Made by a program: the position numbers and the translations under genes
Source: Dysgonamonadaceae bacterium
GTDB taxonomy: Bacteria > Bacteroidota > Bacteroidia > Bacteroidales > Dysgonomonadaceae
NCBI GenBank assembly: GCA_029975415.1
Contig: JARKPE010000139.1
Span: 1 to 48,762, forward strand
Reading direction: 5' to 3'
DNA: 48,762 nucleotides
Part shown: in pieces, positions 26,227 to 34,157 of the stretch
How positions within the stretch are numbered: position 1 is the first letter of the stretch
Layout of the letters: each line of letters opens with the position of its first letter
The notes under the pieces: model-generated
What the model was told of the DNA's origin: nothing
Database searches by the model: none
Seen by the model: only the letters and a program-made list of their open reading frames with translations

Positions 26227-27126
26227 ATGAAAAATAAAATTAAACAAAATTATAAAAAAGTTGTTTTGTCTCTTGTAACGACTTCTATTGGTGTTACTTC
26301 TTGCAATTTAAATGGTGATTTAGATGATAATCTTAAAGAGGAAGAAGAAAGAACAATAGGTTTTACGATTAATAATTTTGCAAAAGATGAGCCTATTGGC
26401 ACAAATTTATTACCTATAAGTTTATATGTCGGGAAAGAATATAATACAAAAATCAAATTCATTGATTCCTTTGTAAATAATATATTATCAAATCACTCTG
26501 AAGCTCTAAAATTTAAAGAAAATCCATGCGAAGTGTTATCTAAATACAATATAGAAAATATGCCTATTGATAAAAACTCTCCAGAAATACAAATTCTTTT
26601 TGCTCTTGCAGATTCAGAAATATTAAAGGCAATTGAAGACAATGATGTAAAAGCTTATTTTGAACTCCTTAAAAAGAAAAATTTATTTCAAACAGATAAG
26701 TTTAAAAAGATGGTCTCTATCTACGAAGCAAACGAAAAGATGGGGGCTAATTCTAAAGGTGCGAGTTCTGTTAATCAAGAAGAAGTTATATCTCCCGTAG
26801 CAATATGTTTTTTAGGGGTTGCTATTTATGTTGCATTGGCTACAGTTGCGGAAACTTATGTAATGGCACATCATAAATTTGCCATGTGGGGAGGCACAAT
26901 AGAAGAAGTCAGGGCTGTTGCCAATTCAGAACTTATAGATGAAAATGTAATGAAATTATGGAGTTTAAAAGGGAACATACCTAACACGTATGATTTGAAT
27001 GATCCACAACAAAATTCAATAATTGAAACTTCATTCCTCATTTCTGAAAGTGCAAAATTGACAGAAAGTGAGAGAGAAATAGTAACGAAGATATCTTTAG
27101 GTACGATCGAAAAATATAAAAATTAA
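26227..27126 (+). CDS. Predicted lipoprotein of the radical SAM island
   Basis: 299 residues. A basic N-terminus and short hydrophobic stretch end in a lipobox-like VTSC (Cys about residue 26), followed by an acidic segment with EEEE. The middle (about 75-150) includes FKENPCEVLSKYNI and ILFALADSEILKAIEDND; the F-x-x-N-P-x-x-V-L-x-K-Y-x-I pattern resembles the leader region of nitrile-hydratase-type (NHLP) peptide precursors, an analogy made by eye. A later hydrophobic helix (AICFLGVAIYVALATVAE) could anchor it further. It may be the substrate of the adjacent radical SAM enzyme, but nothing proves this. No known family is recognised. Confidence 0.75.
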   Translation: MKNKIKQNYKKVVLSLVTTSIGVTSCNLNGDLDDNLKEEEERTIGFTINNFAKDEPIGTNLLPISLYVGKEYNTKIKFIDSFVNNILSNHSEALKFKENPCEVLSKYNIENMPIDKNSPEIQILFALADSEILKAIEDNDVKAYFELLKKKNLFQTDKFKKMVSIYEANEKMGANSKGASSVNQEEVISPVAICFLGVAIYVALATVAETYVMAHHKFAMWGGTIEEVRAVANSELIDENVMKLWSLKGNIPNTYDLNDPQQNSIIETSFLISESAKLTESEREIVTKISLGTIEKYKN

Positions 27127-27130
27127 AAAA

Positions 27131-27592
27131 ATGAAATACTATTTTTTACCTGACAAATCTGTAATAATTATAAGTATAATTATAATTATTGCCATAGGTT
27201 TTATGGTGCAATATATTATACATGTTAATAAATGGTATATTGCGCTTCCTACAGTGCTGGCTGTAGTTCTTTTCATCTTCTTTTTTCTTAAAACGCCTTA
27301 TTGCACAGAAGTTACAACAGATTCAATAAAAATAAAAAAGATATTTGGACAGGAAATATTCAAAAAAGAAGATATTCAAAAAATTGAAATAATTAAAAAA
27401 GAAGATTTAGAAGGTGGCTACCGGAAAATGGGAAACGGAGGATTCTTTGGATATAGCGGTTTTTTTTATGCCCCCAAGATAGGTAATTTTCAAATGATTA
27501 CAATCAATCAATCTGAATTAGCTAAGATAACTATGAATACAGGAAAAATCTACATCATTAATTATCCTCACAAACTTTTAGATGAGCCTTAA
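27131..27592 (+). CDS. Membrane protein with bacterial PH-like domain
   Basis: 153 residues, four bases after the lipoprotein gene. Two N-terminal transmembrane helices (VIIISIIIIIAIGFMVQYII and a second around residues 38-56) are followed by a soluble part beginning CTEVTTDSIKIKKIFGQEIF, whose strand pattern (TDSIKIKK...FKKEDIQKIEI) is that of bacterial pleckstrin-homology domains. A Gly-rich GNGGFFGYSGFF loop lies in the middle. Proteins of this type typically act as membrane adaptors. It is the last gene of the AT-rich island; role unknown. Confidence 0.75.
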   Translation: MKYYFLPDKSVIIISIIIIIAIGFMVQYIIHVNKWYIALPTVLAVVLFIFFFLKTPYCTEVTTDSIKIKKIFGQEIFKKEDIQKIEIIKKEDLEGGYRKMGNGGFFGYSGFFYAPKIGNFQMITINQSELAKITMNTGKIYIINYPHKLLDEP

Positions 27593-27620
27593 TTATCAAA
27601 AATCAAAAACAAATACATAA

Positions 27621-27713
27621 AATCCAAAGTATCAACTATTTGCATCAACTTCCGGTATTGGTGGTATTGGTGCACTCCGACCCCAGCCACCTTATAGGAG
27701 GAATTTTATCTAA
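27621..27713 (+). other. Start-less open frame with Gly-Ile-Gly tail before argB
   Basis: The 160-base gap between the island and argB contains an open frame without ATG, GTG or TTG, ending TSGIGGIGALRPQPP-YRRNFI at a TAA (27711-27713). It includes a direct repeat of GGTATTGGT (27654-27662 and 27663-27671) and differs from the AT-rich island in base composition. It could be the 3' remnant of another gene carried in with the present argB copy, or chance. A GGAGG at 27698-27702 is not followed by a start codon. Confidence 0.3.
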
Positions 27714-27752
27714 ATCGTCTGACCTTTCAAGTGAAGGTTTATTTAAAGCGTT

Positions 27753-28535
27753 ATGTCAGAAAACAACCTTTCGATAGTTAAAATCGGTGGAAATATTGTT
27801 GACCATCCTGAGGTACTGGAGTCATTTCTTTCCGATTTTCATCGGTTGGAAGGTCGAAAGCTACTCGTTCATGGTGGTGGCGTTATGGCCTCGAAACTTT
27901 CGGCGCAACTTGGCATCGAAACGAAAATGATAGAAGGTCGTCGCGTAACTGACGAGGAAACTTTGAAATTGGTTACGATGGTGTACGCTGGCTGGATCAA
28001 TAAACAGATAGTAGCTTTGTTGCAAAAAATCGGTTGTAATGCCATTGGACTTTCGGGTGCCGATGCCAATTGCATTCCTTCGAAGCGTCGAAATCCTGAA
28101 CCGATAGATTATGGTTTTGTTGGCGATCCGATAACCGAAAAAATGAACGGAAAATTTATCTCGATGTTGATCGAAAATGAAGCAGTGCCGGTTTTTTGTG
28201 CGATTACACATGACGAAAACGGTTCGTTGCTCAACACTAATGCCGACACCATTGCCTATTCGCTTGCAGCTGCTCTCTCGAAATATTATCGAACGACGTT
28301 GTTTTATTGCTTCGAAAAGGAAGGAGTCTTGCGCGACATTAACGACGAAGATAGTTTGATTTCATCTATTACTTTCGGCGAATATATCGACCTAAAATCG
28401 CAAGGAGTTATTGCCGGGGGGATGATTCCCAAAATCGATAATTCGTTTAAGGCAATCCAAAATGGTGTGTCGGAAGTGGTAATTTTGCACGCCAAAAATT
28501 TATTGAACGGAAAAGGAACAAAACTGATTTTATAA
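27753..28535 (+). CDS. argB: N-acylglutamate kinase
   Basis: Phosphorylates N-acylglutamate (acetyl or succinyl) in arginine synthesis. 260 residues of the amino-acid kinase family: KIGGNIVD at the N-terminus, VHGGGVMAS for the ATP phosphates, GLSGADANC, NTNADTIAYSLAAALS and GGMIPKIDNS near the C-terminus. It is complete despite the disrupted copy of its start 2.9 kb upstream, so its promoter must lie in the island or the 160-base gap. Two bases separate it from argE. Confidence 0.94.
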   Translation: MSENNLSIVKIGGNIVDHPEVLESFLSDFHRLEGRKLLVHGGGVMASKLSAQLGIETKMIEGRRVTDEETLKLVTMVYAGWINKQIVALLQKIGCNAIGLSGADANCIPSKRRNPEPIDYGFVGDPITEKMNGKFISMLIENEAVPVFCAITHDENGSLLNTNADTIAYSLAAALSKYYRTTLFYCFEKEGVLRDINDEDSLISSITFGEYIDLKSQGVIAGGMIPKIDNSFKAIQNGVSEVVILHAKNLLNGKGTKLIL

Positions 28536-28537
28536 TT

Positions 28538-29638
28538 ATGACTGCTCCCGAAAATTCATTATGTGAAACTTGCCGGCTGCTTCGCAATTTGGTTAAAATT
28601 CCATCACTCTCGGGTGATGAAGGCGCACGTGCGGCCTACTTATCCGATTATTTCGCTAAGCGTGGAACAGTGGTCGATTTCATTGGTAAGAATATCGTTG
28701 CCCGTCAACGCAATTATGATTCTTCGAAACTTACATTGATGCTTAATTCACACATCGACACCGTTAAGCCGACTTCAAGTTATACCTTCGATCCTTATTA
28801 CCCCTTGATTTCCGATTCGCATATATACGGCTTGGGAAGTAATGATGCCGGAGCAAGTGTAGCATGTATGATTCAAGTGTTCCTTCATTTTTATGAGGAA
28901 CAATTGCCTTTTAACCTCATGCTTGTACTTTCCTGTGAAGAAGAAAATTCGGGGCCGAACGGGATGGTAAAAGTTTGGTCGGAAATTTCCGATTCGGTGG
29001 ATTTTGCAATTATTGGTGAACCGACAAATATGAAAGCGGCTATAGCTGAACGTGGTCTGCTTGTCATCGATGGTGAGGCCAGGGGCGTTAGTGGACATGC
29101 TGCTCGTGATGAAGGTATAAATGCAATTTATATTGCTCTGGAAGATATTATTACGCTTCGAAATATAGATTTCGATAAAGTTTCTCCGACAATGGGTAAA
29201 GTGAAGCTATCAGTTACACAGATCAATGCAGGAACGCAACATAACGTGATACCCGATAAATGTACGTTTGTAGTGGATATTCGTCCGACCGAAATGTATA
29301 CTAATCCTGAAATCATGGATATGTTGCAACCGAAAGTAAAAAGTGAATTGAAAGCACGTTCGCTCACCAACAAAAGTTCAGCAACGCCGCCCGACCACTT
29401 GTTGATGAAATGTATTCGACAACTTGGAATAGAGACCTATACTTCGCCCACAACCTCCGATTGGATGCGCATTTCCTGTCCTGCGATCAAAATGGGGCCG
29501 GGACAATCTTCGCGGTCGCATCAGGCAGATGAGTTCGTGCTTGTTGAAGAATTAGAGGCTGGTTTGACGGGATATATTGGTTTTATTGAGGAACTTTCAA
29601 AATATGCAATGGGAGATTTCGCAAATTCGAAAAAATAG
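28538..29638 (+). CDS. argE: N-acylornithine/N-acylcitrulline deacylase, M20 family
   Basis: A zinc peptidase-like amidohydrolase of 366 residues that removes the acyl group; with an ArgF' enzyme upstream the substrate should be N-acylcitrulline. Metal-site motifs are NSHIDTVKP, SNDAGASVA, SCEEENSGPNG (catalytic Glu) and GEPTNMKAA; the dimerisation domain contains GVSGHAARDEG. Two bases separate it from argB and 24 from argH. Confidence 0.93.
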   Translation: MTAPENSLCETCRLLRNLVKIPSLSGDEGARAAYLSDYFAKRGTVVDFIGKNIVARQRNYDSSKLTLMLNSHIDTVKPTSSYTFDPYYPLISDSHIYGLGSNDAGASVACMIQVFLHFYEEQLPFNLMLVLSCEEENSGPNGMVKVWSEISDSVDFAIIGEPTNMKAAIAERGLLVIDGEARGVSGHAARDEGINAIYIALEDIITLRNIDFDKVSPTMGKVKLSVTQINAGTQHNVIPDKCTFVVDIRPTEMYTNPEIMDMLQPKVKSELKARSLTNKSSATPPDHLLMKCIRQLGIETYTSPTTSDWMRISCPAIKMGPGQSSRSHQADEFVLVEELEAGLTGYIGFIEELSKYAMGDFANSKK

Positions 29639-29662
29639 TTTTTAATCAAGAGAAAAATTCAG

Positions 29663-30958
29663 ATGGCGAAAATTTGGGATAAAGGGTTCGATGTCAATGC
29701 ACTTGTCGAAAATTTCACGGTTGGAAACGATCGCAAATTGGACTTGCGTTTGGCAAAATATGATATCATCGGTTCGATGGCGCATATCAAAATGCTGGCA
29801 AAAATCGGGTTGCTCGAAATTGAGGAAGAGCAACAATTGCGAGCAGAGTTGCAACATGTTTTGGAAGAAGTCGAGAAGGGCAATTTCCATCTCGATAAAG
29901 ATGCAGAAGATATCCATTCGCAGATCGAATCGATGCTTACTGCAAAATTTGGCGAGATGGGCAAAAAAATCCATTCTGGGCGTTCGCGAAACGATCAAGT
30001 ACTCGTTGACATCAAGCTTTATTTGAAAGACGAAATTCGTCAGCTCAAAAACGAAATGCTTCAACTTTTCGATTTGTTGCAATCGCTGAGCGAGCAACAC
30101 AAGAATGTGCTCCTTCCCGGATATACGCATGCCCAAATTGCTATGCCGTCGTCCTTCGGTTTGTGGTTTGGCGCTTATGCCGAAACACTTGTTGACGATA
30201 TGTATTCGTTGGTTGCTGCATGGCATGTGGCCGATCAGAATCCGCTCGGTTCGGCGGCAGGTTATGGAAATTCGTTCCCGCTCGATCGGGAAATGACCAC
30301 TCGTGAACTTGGTTTTGCCGAAATGAACTATAATGTGATTGCAGCCCAAATGGAACGTGGCAAGACGGAAAGAATTCTCGCTCAGGCGATGTCGAATATA
30401 GCCTTCACACTTAACAAACTAGCTGCCGACAATTGCATGTATTTGTCAGGAAATTATGGATTTATTTCATACCCTAACGAGTTGACGACCGGATCGAGCA
30501 TCATGCCACACAAGAAAAATCCGGATGTGTGGGAGCTTATCCGTGCTCATAGCAATCGACTCCAAAGCCTTCCGAACGAAATAGCCCTCATGACAACGAA
30601 TATGCCGCACGGTTATCATCGCGACTATCAGTTGCTCAAAGAGGTGCTTTTCCCTGCCATCGAAACGCTTCACCGGCTTCTTCAAATGGCGCACTTCATG
30701 CTCGATCATGTATCGGTAAACGAACATATCCTCGATGATCCGCGTTACGATTATCTGTTTACGGTTGAGGAAGTGAATAAACTCGTGCTTGCCGGAGTGC
30801 CATTTCGTGAAGCTTACAAGCAGGTGGGGTACGAAGTGGAAAACGGAACTTACAAAGCCAATAAAGAAGTGCATCATACTCATGCCGGGAGCATCGGAAA
30901 CCTTTGCACAAAAGAAATTGCAGCCAAGATGGCGAGAGCGGCAGAGGAAATAGGATAG
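29663..30958 (+). CDS. argH: Argininosuccinate lyase
   Basis: Splits argininosuccinate to arginine and fumarate, the last step of the pathway. 431 residues of the fumarase/aspartase superfamily, with SGRSRNDQV, GYTHAQIAMPSSF and the signature GSSIMPHKKNPDVWE carrying the catalytic Ser. It ends the arg cluster; 207 AT-rich bases without a clear terminator separate it from the convergent cassette. Confidence 0.95.
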   Translation: MAKIWDKGFDVNALVENFTVGNDRKLDLRLAKYDIIGSMAHIKMLAKIGLLEIEEEQQLRAELQHVLEEVEKGNFHLDKDAEDIHSQIESMLTAKFGEMGKKIHSGRSRNDQVLVDIKLYLKDEIRQLKNEMLQLFDLLQSLSEQHKNVLLPGYTHAQIAMPSSFGLWFGAYAETLVDDMYSLVAAWHVADQNPLGSAAGYGNSFPLDREMTTRELGFAEMNYNVIAAQMERGKTERILAQAMSNIAFTLNKLAADNCMYLSGNYGFISYPNELTTGSSIMPHKKNPDVWELIRAHSNRLQSLPNEIALMTTNMPHGYHRDYQLLKEVLFPAIETLHRLLQMAHFMLDHVSVNEHILDDPRYDYLFTVEEVNKLVLAGVPFREAYKQVGYEVENGTYKANKEVHHTHAGSIGNLCTKEIAAKMARAAEEIG

Positions 30959-31165
30959 GATTATTATTTTTAAGGTTGTGAATGGTTATGTGAAAGTTTT
31001 TCGAAGACGAGTAAATTTAGTGAAAATGATTATATTGTTAAGTCATTTAATTGTATTTCATTTCAGGTAAATCATTACCCAATTTTGTAAATTTATTTTT
31101 AAGAACGATTATCGATAAATAATTAACTAAATAAATAGCTTATATTCAACTTTTTGGATAGTTAT

Positions 31166-31783
31166 TTATTTTATTATACCTTTTCTTTCTACATTGTCCT
31201 GAATTCTGGTAAAATGAACTGATAGCTTTAAAAGAAAAAGGTAAGCACCATAATCACTTAATGAAAAGATTCGATCGTTCGGAACTTTTTCTCTATCGAT
31301 TAGATTGTTAGGCATGTTATTTACTCTATCAAGAAAAACAATTGATTCATCCAATTTTCCTTGAAATCTTGGAAGGTAAAAAATTTGAGTAATTTCTTGT
31401 TTTTTGATAGCCTTAATATGATCATCAATTTGTTGTTCGGTTTTTTTGGAATTTGTAAGGAGAGCTTCTTTGTATTTTTCCAAATTGAAAATAGGAGCAT
31501 ATACAATTTGAGAGGTGAAATTTCTATGATTTTGTAAATCAATATCGCAAGTATTAGATAAAATAATTCCTGGTGCAGCTTTTATGTCAGATTGAGGAAG
31601 ATTTATAACCAATAAATTGTTCAAGCCATCGCCCTGATAAATTATTTCACTATCAATAAGATAAGTTGTGTATAATCTTTCATCAATATTTTCAGGGAAG
31701 TCTTTAAGTCCATTAAATAATTCACGTTCAGAATCCGCTGACAAAAATTTAGGCAAATAGATTTTAATATCATCTATATTCAT
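31166..31783 (-). CDS. Unknown protein with SNTCDI motif, third gene of an AT-rich cassette
   Basis: 205 residues from the ATG at 31783, which overlaps the previous stop (ATGA); an upstream TTG at 31795 is less likely. No family is named with confidence. The most distinctive segment is GIILSNTCDID (Cys79), the only Cys in the protein; I loosely recall similar I-L-S-N/Q-T-C-D-I motifs in proteins of accessory cassettes. A Lys-rich helix (KKTEQQIDDHIKAIKKQ) and a hydrophobic-aromatic C-terminal half follow. No signal peptide or membrane helix is seen, so it is predicted cytosolic. Its role may depend on the two genes before it. Confidence 0.75.
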   Translation of the reverse strand: MNIDDIKIYLPKFLSADSERELFNGLKDFPENIDERLYTTYLIDSEIIYQGDGLNNLLVINLPQSDIKAAPGIILSNTCDIDLQNHRNFTSQIVYAPIFNLEKYKEALLTNSKKTEQQIDDHIKAIKKQEITQIFYLPRFQGKLDESIVFLDRVNNMPNNLIDREKVPNDRIFSLSDYGAYLFLLKLSVHFTRIQDNVERKGIIK

Positions 31784-32088
31784 ATCAATTCCCAAAAATT
31801 CTTATTGACTATATCTACAAATTCACTATCAATATCTTTAGTATTTTGAATTACTTTGTTAGAGAAGTCGATTATTATTTGCAGCTTTTCTATGCTTTCA
31901 TCTTGAAACTGATAGTCTGATTGACGTAATGCAATGTCTTTCCAATCTGCGATGTCATTTTGATGTTTAAAATCGTAATTCATTTTAGGAATAGATTTTT
32001 CAAATTCATAAGTTAAACTAATCACACTTGTACTAATAGTCGCAAGTAAAACAACACTAGTTAATGAATTAAGTGTATTTATTTCCAT
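31780..32088 (-). CDS. Small predicted membrane-anchored protein
   Basis: 102 residues. The N-terminus (TSVVLLATISTSVISLTYEF) is moderately hydrophobic and may be a single transmembrane helix, leaving an acidic helical tail (DESIEKLQIIIDFSNKVIQ) in the cytosol. It lies two bases after the TIGR04255 gene and overlaps the next gene by four bases, so all three are one transcription unit. No known family is recognised. Confidence 0.65.
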   Translation of the reverse strand: MEINTLNSLTSVVLLATISTSVISLTYEFEKSIPKMNYDFKHQNDIADWKDIALRQSDYQFQDESIEKLQIIIDFSNKVIQNTKDIDSEFVDIVNKNFWELI

Positions 32089-32090
32089 AA

Positions 32091-32795
32091 TTAATATTTT
32101 GGATGAAGAGTATTTAAAAATTCCGTTTTCAATAAACTAAAAAATAATTCCTTTTCTTTTAGATGGCCTGCCTCAATAACTTCGATTTTTCTAGAGAAAA
32201 AAGATTCCAAATTATTAGTAGTGAATACATCGATATCGATAATTGAACCAATCTTTCCATTAATAATTGCATTATTAGCTGTTTGTAAAGTACTTTTAAA
32301 TTCACCCTGTTCAATTTCTGTTCTTACAATTGTATTGTTATATTTAATTTCATCTTCTTCTAAGTATACTTTAAGATTAATTTTTTCAAAAATATTTGTT
32401 TCAAAGAAATTAATATATCTAATGCCAATTCTCTCAATCGTATTAATAATTTTAATATTTTCAACTTTTGAGAGTACATTTAAGATAATTTGTGAAAACA
32501 AGTCCCAGCCCTGATAAGTCGGAAAGGAACTAATTGTAATTACATCAGGTCCAATTTGGACGACAAATCGATCATTCGATATTTTATAGTAAGGTTTATA
32601 TTTAAAATTTGGATCATTTGCTCTAATTATATCTGGTAATTGCAGAATCGGCAAACTTTCAACGTTCGGAAAGTCATTTTGCAATACATTGTATGTTATA
32701 CCAAATACGGCATTAGCATTGATTACCGAAGTAAATCTTACTTCCAGTAATGCATCAACAATCGGGCACGGATCAATATTACTAGGTAAATTCAT
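32091..32795 (-). CDS. TIGR04255 family protein
   Basis: 234 residues that match my recollection of the sporadically distributed TIGR04255 family: the start PIVDALLEVRF, a central FVVQIGPDVITISSFPTYQGWD, and RIGIRYINFFE. The family has no established function. The sequence is AT-rich (16 G/C in 32281-32340). First gene of the minus-strand cassette, behind a TATATTTG promoter box and a roughly 115-base leader. Confidence 0.8.
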   Translation of the reverse strand: MNLPSNIDPCPIVDALLEVRFTSVINANAVFGITYNVLQNDFPNVESLPILQLPDIIRANDPNFKYKPYYKISNDRFVVQIGPDVITISSFPTYQGWDLFSQIILNVLSKVENIKIINTIERIGIRYINFFETNIFEKINLKVYLEEDEIKYNNTIVRTEIEQGEFKSTLQTANNAIINGKIGSIIDIDVFTTNNLESFFSRKIEVIEAGHLKEKELFFSLLKTEFLNTLHPKY

Positions 32796-33111
32796 TGATA
32801 ATTCTTTTATGGAATCATTATTAGGAGTAAATATCGCTGATAAATATGTAATAAGTTATTTTATTATCTTCTATCTGAATTATTTCATCATTTGTCACTA
32901 TGAGCTAACTTAGATGGCAAATATACGATTTTCTAATTATCTAATCAAGATATTTCTAATATTTTTTTGCTGTTCCCTTTTACAAATTAGACACTGGAGA
33001 TAAGTTGAAATCATTCAATTTTCTCGCAAAGAATAAAAAATCGGATTCCTTTTTCAAATGACTAAATCCAATTTTCTTTTCTATCTTTGCAGCGTAATCA
33101 AAAATCGAACA
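32796..33111. promoter_or_regulatory. Divergent region between the TIGR04255 cassette and pta
   Basis: 316 bases, AT-rich. On the minus strand CTTG (32946-32949) is 20 bases upstream of TATATTTG (32918-32925), a good match to a Bacteroidetes promoter for the cassette. On the plus strand TATCTTTG (33082-33089) is a -7 box for pta without a clear -33 partner. No further gene is seen. Confidence 0.55.
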
Positions 33112-34122
33112 ATGAACTTAATCGAAAACATTATTGCTCGGGCTAAGGCAAACAGACAGCGTATTGTACTGCCCGAGGGGACCGAAAAACGCACACTTCA
33201 GGCTGCCGACAAGTTGATTACGGATGGTGTTGCTGACATCATTCTCTTGGGAGATCCCAATGAAATAACCACACTGGCAGAAGAACTGAAACTGCAGCAT
33301 ATCCACAAAGCAACAATTGTCGATCCCCAAAATCATTCGAAAAAGAAAACTTATGCCGATCTGTTATTCGCACTCCGGAAGAACAAAGGCATGACCCTCG
33401 AACAAGCGGAAAAACAGATTGAAGATCCACTTTATTTGGGATGTCTGATGATTGAAAACGGAGATGCCGATGGCGAAATAGCGGGCGCTCAAAATACTAC
33501 AGGCGATGTCCTTCGTCCTGCTTTGCAAATTATAAAAACATTGCCGGGAGTGAGTGTTGTTTCTGGTGCTTTCATTATGTTTACGAACACACCTCAATAT
33601 GGCGAAAACGGAATTCTTGTTTTTGCCGATTGTGCCGTGATACCTGATCCTACGGCCGAAGAACTTGCTTCGATTGCTATTGCTTCGGCACAAACCGCTC
33701 GTGATATCGTCGGAATTGAACCGAGAGTTGCCATGCTTAGTTTTTCTACTAAAGGCAGTGCGAAGCATGAACGTGTGGATAAGGTAGTGGATGCTATTCG
33801 GATCGTAAGAGAAAAAGTCCCTTCCTTGCAGATTGATGGGGAGCTCCAAGTTGACGCCGCCCTTGTATCTTCGGTTGCCGAGCAAAAGGCTCCCGGAAGC
33901 TCGATTGCAGGGAATGCAAATGTGCTGGTATTTCCTTCGCTTGAAGCCGGAAATATCGGTTATAAGCTTGTGCAGCGATTGGGAAATGCGGAGGCAGTCG
34001 GCCCTATTTTGCAAGGGATGGCGGCTCCCGTCAATGATCTTTCGCGAGGATGTTCGGTGGAAGATATTTACAAAATGGCAGCAATTGCTGCCAATCAGGC
34101 TATTGGTTTGAAAAAACCGTAA
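33112..34122 (+). CDS. pta: Phosphate acetyltransferase
   Basis: Interconverts acetyl-CoA and acetyl phosphate; with AckA it makes acetate and ATP. 336 residues of the PTA/PTB family: [19 protein letters not shown] at the start, [32 protein letters not shown] and [11 protein letters not shown] near the end. ATG 33112 is chosen over an upstream in-frame ATG (33058) that precedes the -7 box. It is the short form, without the regulatory DRTGG domain. Confidence 0.94.
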   Translation: MNLIENIIARAKANRQRIVLPEGTEKRTLQAADKLITDGVADIILLGDPNEITTLAEELKLQHIHKATIVDPQNHSKKKTYADLLFALRKNKGMTLEQAEKQIEDPLYLGCLMIENGDADGEIAGAQNTTGDVLRPALQIIKTLPGVSVVSGAFIMFTNTPQYGENGILVFADCAVIPDPTAEELASIAIASAQTARDIVGIEPRVAMLSFSTKGSAKHERVDKVVDAIRIVREKVPSLQIDGELQVDAALVSSVAEQKAPGSSIAGNANVLVFPSLEAGNIGYKLVQRLGNAEAVGPILQGMAAPVNDLSRGCSVEDIYKMAAIAANQAIGLKKP

Positions 34123-34157
34123 ACGTGTTACAATAGATAAAAAGTTATCAAACTATT

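Noticed and set aside
30959-31165. Terminator or small RNA between argH and the TIGR04255 cassette
   Set aside because: Only weak, AT-only inverted sequences are present; nothing stands out from chance in such AT-rich DNA.
33364-34014. 216-codon open frame opposite pta
   Set aside because: Antisense shadow; no motif.
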